From CAYVTV01 sp964563105 (lineage in GTDB: Bacteria > Bacteroidota > Bacteroidia > Bacteroidales > GCA-2748055), in the NCBI GenBank assembly GCA_964563105.1, contig CAZLXM010000104.1, forward strand, positions 1-11,802: a stretch of DNA of 11,802 nucleotides, written 5' to 3'. The position numbers and the translations under genes are program-made. Shown here piece by piece: positions 7,151 through 11,802 of this stretch. The notes beneath the pieces were generated by a model. The model did no database searches and had not been told where the DNA came from. It saw nothing but the letters and a program-made list of their open reading frames with translations. The stretch's first letter is position 1. Every line of letters begins with the position of its first letter.

Positions 7151-10081
7151 TTATTCATCAAATATCAGCCATCCCAAATCAGCGGGATTAAATGTACCAA
7201 ACACCAGCCTTGAAGTAACAGGATTATTTGGGTTCCATGAACTGCTTCCTATATTTTTTTTCTGTATACTGACATAAACTCTTAAAGGGTGCATTTTTTC
7301 ATTACTCCACCAAAAGCTTTTAAAAGGTATCTGTGCGATTAAATACCAGTTGTCTGCGCCTTTCACTTTATGGGCTTTATTAAGCAAATGCCCTTCCTCA
7401 GTCGTACTGAAAGAATATTGTGCACCGGGCCAGAGGCGGCGTGGTTCAATCCGGATAGTAATACCGGAAATTTCGGGATCATTTAAGGGCATATTTTTGT
7501 TAACAGGATCAGATATTATGAAATATAAAGTATCATTGTTGAATGATGCTGCCCACAAAGATCCTGAATTTTTTGCACCATAATTGAAAGGCTGCCATTT
7601 CAATTTTTCCGGGATATTTGAGTCAAAAGATCCTGTTAAACGAATTGCATGTGCTATTGCTCCGGAGGGTTCCTTACCGGTAAATTCGGGGAACAACAAT
7701 TTGTTTTGTTTGATAAGCTGTTTCAATTCAGGTACATCATTTTTAAGTGCATTATTTAATTGCTGCATCCTCCAGCGAATTTTTTTAGGGAAATACTTAT
7801 ATCCTTCTGCTTCAGAATGAAATCCAAGTCGTGAATCTTTTTTGCACAGTTCAATAAGTTGCTCATCCAATTTTAATTCTTCTTTTATAATATTTTCAAG
7901 CTGTTTAAGTATATTGAGTCTTTTTCTTCCTTCCATATTAAACATTTCTTCCCGCAGCTTATAAAAATTTAAAATATTATAACCGCTCTGAAACTGAATT
8001 CCAATGGCATTTGCCAGACCAATTTCAAGAATCCTTTCCGGTTCATTAATATATTTTTTCTTCAGTTTATTCAGGATTTCCGTTCCTTCATTCCATTTTT
8101 TGCTCATACGACGGCATAGCTCAACAGTCTCATTTAATGTTAGTACATTTTCCATTGAAGAGTTTATTCCGGCCCCTCCACTCCATAAGCATTCTCCTAT
8201 CCGGTCACCACTTGGCGGCCAAGGTTTAAGTGTTGAGCTTGATCCGATTTGCCATGTTGGTGTCAGGGGGGCATCCGCAGGTTTAAGTAATAAGGGCCAT
8301 ACGGGGCCGTCATGCATCGGGCCATAATAGCCCAACATTGCCTGAAGGGGATAATTCCCATAACCTTCTGAGAATTTCTTCAATGCTTCAGTCACCAATG
8401 GAACATCTTCACTTCTCCAATAAATAGAAGCAAGTCTTTCTAAAAAAGATATTTCATCTGCAGGGAAAGGATTAAATGCTAATTCTCCCGCAGATTTAAT
8501 CATCAATCCCGGATAATTTCCAAAATACCAGCCAAGCATGGTATGGGTTACATCCAGGCGATGCATTGCTGAAAATTTTTTATATATTAATAATGGAGCA
8601 GGAATATATGGTATGGAAGCCACTTCATGTGAATTTCCGGTTTGGATTTTAGCTGAAACCATGGTTCCGTGGTCCCTTGCTATTTTTGCCTGTTTCTCAA
8701 ATCTTTCACTGGGGCCCGGCGTTGATAACCAGTAATCACCACCCACAAGTTTCTTTCCAAATTCTGTTTTGGTAACTCCGGTTTCAAACTGAAATTGTAA
8801 TATCACTCCTTCAGGAGTATGAGACGGTATTTCATACACCCAGTCAGGATACTCATTTGAGGTCCCCATATAATGCCAGCTTATCAATTCTGCTTCAGGG
8901 GCGGCATCATGCATACCTTTTTCCATAGCTGATAAGGAAGCGTAAAGAATTTCCCATGGAGCTTTATTTGAACAACGGGGACAGTTATTCGTTCCTCCTC
9001 CTGCAGCAGCAAGTGTACTTGCACAGGTAGTCGCCCTTTCTCCATGAGAAATATTTATCATTCCTCCTAAATCAGGGATTTCTTTGAAAATTGTATTGAC
9101 AACCTGGTATAGATAATCCTTAGCCGTAGTACTCATCGGACAGAAATAGACTATATTGCCCTGTCTTGCCCCGCCAAGTTCAGGATATTTATCAAGAATA
9201 TGGATATCCATATAATAGGGAGGCTGGTTACCCCAGGCCCGGGGTTCAATAGTGAATAAATATGTACGTATCCCATATCTTAAATTTTGGGCTACTGTTT
9301 TTCTGAGTTTATCGAGACGTTTTTCAGCGTCTTTTGCAGCATCAGGATTGTACCTGGTAGAAACGAGATCACGAAAATCAACACTTAGCCATAATCCGTT
9401 TACACCTTCATGAGCAAGACGGTTCAGATACTGACCGGGGTAATAATTAACAGTGTCCATCAATTCATCTCGCATTGCCGGAGGCCGTTTTATTGGCCCA
9501 TAAACACAACGCGAAATTCTTCGGATAATAGCAGGATGCTTCTCAATATTACCCAATGGTAAAAATGGGCCTCTTATCCGAAGCATTTCATCTTCAAGTG
9601 TAAAAATTCCGCGCCGGATCCCTTCAATATCTCCTGCCAGAATTTTGCATGATTCCGGTTTAATTTCCAGTTGGAATGATTCACCATTCAGATTATTGTT
9701 TTCTACAGTTTCAATAACATAGTTGCCGCTTCCAACCTGGATATCGCCGGCAATAAAAAAGTCCTTCAAATCATCATAAGCAGTCACAAGCCTTTTTTTC
9801 GGGTCAGGAAAATTATCTTTAATAATTACACCTTTTGACAGGTCTGCCTGATTTGGCCCGGCATCCCTGGTCTCCCACGGATGTTTATCCCACATTTCGG
9901 AACTAAGGTCTTCAATAAATTTCCATGAATCCTGCCCTGGTTGAGGAGGTAAATTATTAATATCAAAAATATCTGCCATATTATATTCTTCGCTGGTTTT
10001 TACTTCCCGATTACAGGCTGTAATTAATACTACAAATAATAAAACTGTATGGATCCTAAAACTTATATTCAGCTTTTTCAT
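7151..10081 (-). CDS. Large exported GH20-like/zincin-fold lipoprotein, paralogue 2 (intact)
   Basis: This is the complete 976-residue member of the tandem pair and the best template for the family. The signal peptide ends in the lipobox LITAC (Cys23), so it should be a periplasmic or surface lipoprotein. Residues about 85-180 look like the zincin-like beta/alpha domain before GH20/GH67-type barrels (SCKILAGDIEGIRRGIFTLE). The core from about 187 contains RRISRCVYGPIKRPPAMRDE, EGVNGLWL, YGIRTYLFTIEPR, GGMINISHGE (HGE at 346-348), Cys353, CPRC at 367-370 and GNSHEV near 483. In GH20 a strand-end acidic pair (GGDE) sits in a similar GG...E context; here the Asp is absent. About 640-800 is helical with RLGFHSEAEGYKYFP. 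About 805-976 is a beta-rich CBM9/DOMON-like domain ending NPADLGWLIF. The start gives a full signal peptide. It lies 272 bases before its paralogue. A glycosidase is likely but unproven, and a carbohydrate-binding protein without catalysis is possible. Confidence 0.88.
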   Translation of the reverse strand: MKKLNISFRIHTVLLFVVLITACNREVKTSEEYNMADIFDINNLPPQPGQDSWKFIEDLSSEMWDKHPWETRDAGPNQADLSKGVIIKDNFPDPKKRLVTAYDDLKDFFIAGDIQVGSGNYVIETVENNNLNGESFQLEIKPESCKILAGDIEGIRRGIFTLEDEMLRIRGPFLPLGNIEKHPAIIRRISRCVYGPIKRPPAMRDELMDTVNYYPGQYLNRLAHEGVNGLWLSVDFRDLVSTRYNPDAAKDAEKRLDKLRKTVAQNLRYGIRTYLFTIEPRAWGNQPPYYMDIHILDKYPELGGARQGNIVYFCPMSTTAKDYLYQVVNTIFKEIPDLGGMINISHGERATTCASTLAAAGGGTNNCPRCSNKAPWEILYASLSAMEKGMHDAAPEAELISWHYMGTSNEYPDWVYEIPSHTPEGVILQFQFETGVTKTEFGKKLVGGDYWLSTPGPSERFEKQAKIARDHGTMVSAKIQTGNSHEVASIPYIPAPLLIYKKFSAMHRLDVTHTMLGWYFGNYPGLMIKSAGELAFNPFPADEISFLERLASIYWRSEDVPLVTEALKKFSEGYGNYPLQAMLGYYGPMHDGPVWPLLLKPADAPLTPTWQIGSSSTLKPWPPSGDRIGECLWSGGAGINSSMENVLTLNETVELCRRMSKKWNEGTEILNKLKKKYINEPERILEIGLANAIGIQFQSGYNILNFYKLREEMFNMEGRKRLNILKQLENIIKEELKLDEQLIELCKKDSRLGFHSEAEGYKYFPKKIRWRMQQLNNALKNDVPELKQLIKQNKLLFPEFTGKEPSGAIAHAIRLTGSFDSNIPEKLKWQPFNYGAKNSGSLWAASFNNDTLYFIISDPVNKNMPLNDPEISGITIRIEPRRLWPGAQYSFSTTEEGHLLNKAHKVKGADNWYLIAQIPFKSFWWSNEKMHPLRVYVSIQKKNIGSSSWNPNNPVTSRLVFGTFNPADLGWLIFDE

Positions 10082-10167
10082 AATTTATTATTAAAAGAAG
10101 TTAATGTTTGATACTGGATATTTTATATAATGTATTGAAAATAAATAGTAAGTTTATTTGTTTAATT

Positions 10168-10326
10168 TTATTCGATAATAACGATTTTATTTTTTTGCAA
10201 ACCTATTTTATCAAAGTCAATTTGTTTTATTCCCAGTTTAAATGCAGGTGAATTGCTTTTTAATTTAAATCCGGTTTCTTCAAAGCCTGTGAAAAGAGGA
10301 TCGGCAGATAAGCTGAAACAGTGTTT
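10168..10326 (-). pseudogene. C-terminal remnant of a right-handed beta-helix carbohydrate-active protein
   Basis: A frame of about 52 residues runs from immediately after the permease stop codon to a TAA at 10168. It contains ADPLFTGFEETGFKLKSNSP and then AFKLGIKQIDFDKIGL. This is the standard tail of Bacteroidota and Planctomycete right-handed parallel beta-helix proteins (pattern DPLF...F.LK..SPA.KLGF..ID..KIGL), which include polysaccharide lyases and glycosidases. There is no ATG and no room for the rest of a protein that usually has several hundred residues, so the N-terminal part has been lost. The fragment happens to be in the same frame as the permease. It is best read as a deletion scar. 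The remaining 86 bases to the next gene (10082-10167) hold nothing I recognise. Confidence 0.8.
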
Positions 10327-11691
10327 TTAATTATCTCCATTTTCTATTTCTGCCAGCCTTAATGGTTTTTTAAACCATGAAGTTCTCCATGCTCCATAAA
10401 GAATACCGGTCATCAGCCAACATACACCAATTATTTTTGCAATATTTCCGAGACTTAACCAGAGATAAAGGCAAATTAAAAATCCAAGAACAGGAACAAT
10501 AAAATGGCTAAATGTTCTATGATTATTCCTTAAGAAATAATGAACAAATGATGTGGCATTAACGCCCATAAAGGCAACCAGAGCGCCAAAGTTAACAAAT
10601 TGGGCTCCAAGAGGAAATGTCAGAACCAATGCTCCAATCAGAGCCAGTACTCCAACAAGAATTATGTTTTTACTTGGGATACGTGTACGAGGATTGATAT
10701 AAGAAAAAAATTTTCCCGGTATGGCATTATCCCGGCCCATTCCATACAAAAGCCTTCCAGCTGCCAGATGTGCCCCGGTACCTGAGCCTATCGTTGCTAT
10801 TAACAGAGAAAAATTTATAAGGTTAAATAACCAAAGTCCTCCAGCTTTTCCCGCGATAAAGCAAAATGCTGTATCCTGCTCGGGAAAATTTGTACCTGGC
10901 CATACCAACTGGGCCATATAAACCTGTACAGATGCTAATGCTCCCGTAATAAGACATACCAAAACAGAGGCTCTGAGGATATTCCGCCGCGGATTGTGAA
11001 CCTCTTCTGACAATGTTGAGATCCCATCAACACCCATATAGGTAAGTACAGCTAAAGAAGCACCCGCTGAGACTGTTGAAAATGAAAATGTTTCCGGATC
11101 ATAAAAAGGTCTGGTGAATTCGCTTAAACTAAGCGTCGAATTATTTATTAAATAACGAACAGATGAAATAAGAAAAAGTGCGATTACTACTCCCAGGCCT
11201 GTTGCAATTATCGTATTGGTCCGTGCACTAGCTTCTATCCCCCTCAGATTAAGCGTGGTAAAGAGAATAGCAAATGAAACAGCAAAAACAATGAATGGGA
11301 TACCCGGTACTAAATTCATTGCTGCTTTACTGCACCAGATAATACAAATGACAGGATTCATCACATAATCAAAGATCATACTCCAACCGGTAAAATAACC
11401 TAAAGCAGGATGTAATCCACGGCCAACATAAGTATAAGCCGAACCTGCGTTTGGATATATATTTGCCATACGACCATAACTTATTGCAGTAAAAAGCATT
11501 GCAACCATACCTATGAGAACGGTAGTCACTACATGACCTTTTGCAATTGCATTGGCAGCACCGTATAGAGGCATAGGAGCAGTCGGCTGAATTATTATAA
11601 TACCATATAATATAAGAGCCGGAAGTCGTAGAGCTCTCTTCAGGCCAGGTGCCGGCATGACATCCGATTGATTGTTATTTTTAAAAGACAT
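10327..11691 (-). CDS. APC-superfamily permease, PuuP-like
   Basis: Inner-membrane secondary transporter of 454 residues with about 12 predicted membrane segments (roughly 23-45, 55-75, 98-118, 130-148, 158-177, 207-227, 243-263, 288-308, 343-361, 366-386, 397-414, 417-435). APC hallmarks are clear: FTAISYGRMANIYPNAGSAY at about 67-86, a GW..(I/L)(F/L)DY segment near 102-109, the segment-6 stretch TYMGVDGISTLSEEVHNPRR, and GRLLYGMGRDNAIP at about 312-325 followed by the NFGALVAFMGVN helix. From memory these track the E. coli putrescine importer PuuP more closely than the classical amino-acid permeases, so an amine, amino acid or related small nitrogenous substrate is the natural guess. Substrate is not determinable here. 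The gene sits at the upstream end of a glycan locus, where sugar-specific transporters would be more usual. The ATG at 11691 is followed by a short hydrophilic N-terminus, normal for the family. Confidence 0.92.
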   Translation of the reverse strand: MSFKNNNQSDVMPAPGLKRALRLPALILYGIIIIQPTAPMPLYGAANAIAKGHVVTTVLIGMVAMLFTAISYGRMANIYPNAGSAYTYVGRGLHPALGYFTGWSMIFDYVMNPVICIIWCSKAAMNLVPGIPFIVFAVSFAILFTTLNLRGIEASARTNTIIATGLGVVIALFLISSVRYLINNSTLSLSEFTRPFYDPETFSFSTVSAGASLAVLTYMGVDGISTLSEEVHNPRRNILRASVLVCLITGALASVQVYMAQLVWPGTNFPEQDTAFCFIAGKAGGLWLFNLINFSLLIATIGSGTGAHLAAGRLLYGMGRDNAIPGKFFSYINPRTRIPSKNIILVGVLALIGALVLTFPLGAQFVNFGALVAFMGVNATSFVHYFLRNNHRTFSHFIVPVLGFLICLYLWLSLGNIAKIIGVCWLMTGILYGAWRTSWFKKPLRLAEIENGDN

Positions 11692-11698
11692 ATTCGGA

Positions 11699-11734
11699 AA
11701 ATTGATTTTTTAAATCTGTGACGAAAATCAATTT
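11699..11734. promoter_or_regulatory. 11-bp perfect inverted repeat directly upstream of the permease
   Basis: AAATTGATTTT at 11699-11709 is the exact reverse complement of AAAATCAATTT at 11724-11734, with a 14-base spacer. The near arm ends 7 bases before the permease ATG. In RNA it would form an AU-rich hairpin just before the start codon; in DNA it could be a two-site operator. The rest of the upstream DNA to the window end (to 11802) is AT-rich with no feature I can support. Confidence 0.4.
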
Positions 11735-11802
11735 ATTTTTTAATTTAAAATAGTAGTGATGCGTTAACTTTTTAAAATATATTATAATTATATATATATC
11801 AA

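Noticed and set aside
8004..8327. A 107-codon plus-strand reading frame opposite lipoprotein paralogue 2.
   Set aside because: Antisense to conserved motifs including RLG... and the DAPLTPTW segment. No independent evidence of coding.

Overview
The window looks like part of a Bacteroidota genome, probably a free-living or sediment member of the Bacteroidales/Marinilabiliales type (the order is inference). The evidence is a SusC-type TonB-linked receptor followed directly by a SusD-type lipoprotein, AT-rich intergenic DNA without clear Shine-Dalgarno sequences, and Bacteroidota-style lipoprotein signals. A run of ten Ns shows it is a draft or metagenome scaffold. Every gene lies on the minus strand, so the reading order runs from high to low coordinates.

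In that order the window holds: (1) a PuuP-like APC-superfamily permease, with an 11-bp inverted repeat just before its start; (2) a headless C-terminal remnant of a right-handed beta-helix carbohydrate-active protein, starting at the permease stop codon; (3) a 976-residue exported lipoprotein with a zincin-like N-terminal domain, a TIM-barrel-like core, a helical region and a CBM9/DOMON-like C-terminus; (4) a tandem paralogue of about 982 residues, which the N gap breaks into two reading frames although it is almost certainly one intact gene; (5) a hairpin that could be a terminator, then a roughly 310-bp leader; (6) the SusC-like receptor; (7) the SusD-like lipoprotein, cut by the window edge.

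Together this reads as a polysaccharide utilisation locus. SusD and SusC would bind a glycan and import it across the outer membrane. The two large lipoproteins would cleave or bind it in the periplasm or at the cell surface. The permease could take a small, possibly nitrogen-containing, product across the inner membrane. No sensor, sigma factor or regulator is visible, and the substrate cannot be read from the sequence. The most unusual content is the pair of large lipoproteins. They share an invariant HGE motif and a CPRC motif in a barrel-like fold that I cannot place in a specific CAZy family. They have kept the catalytic half closely similar while the C-terminal binding domain has diverged.
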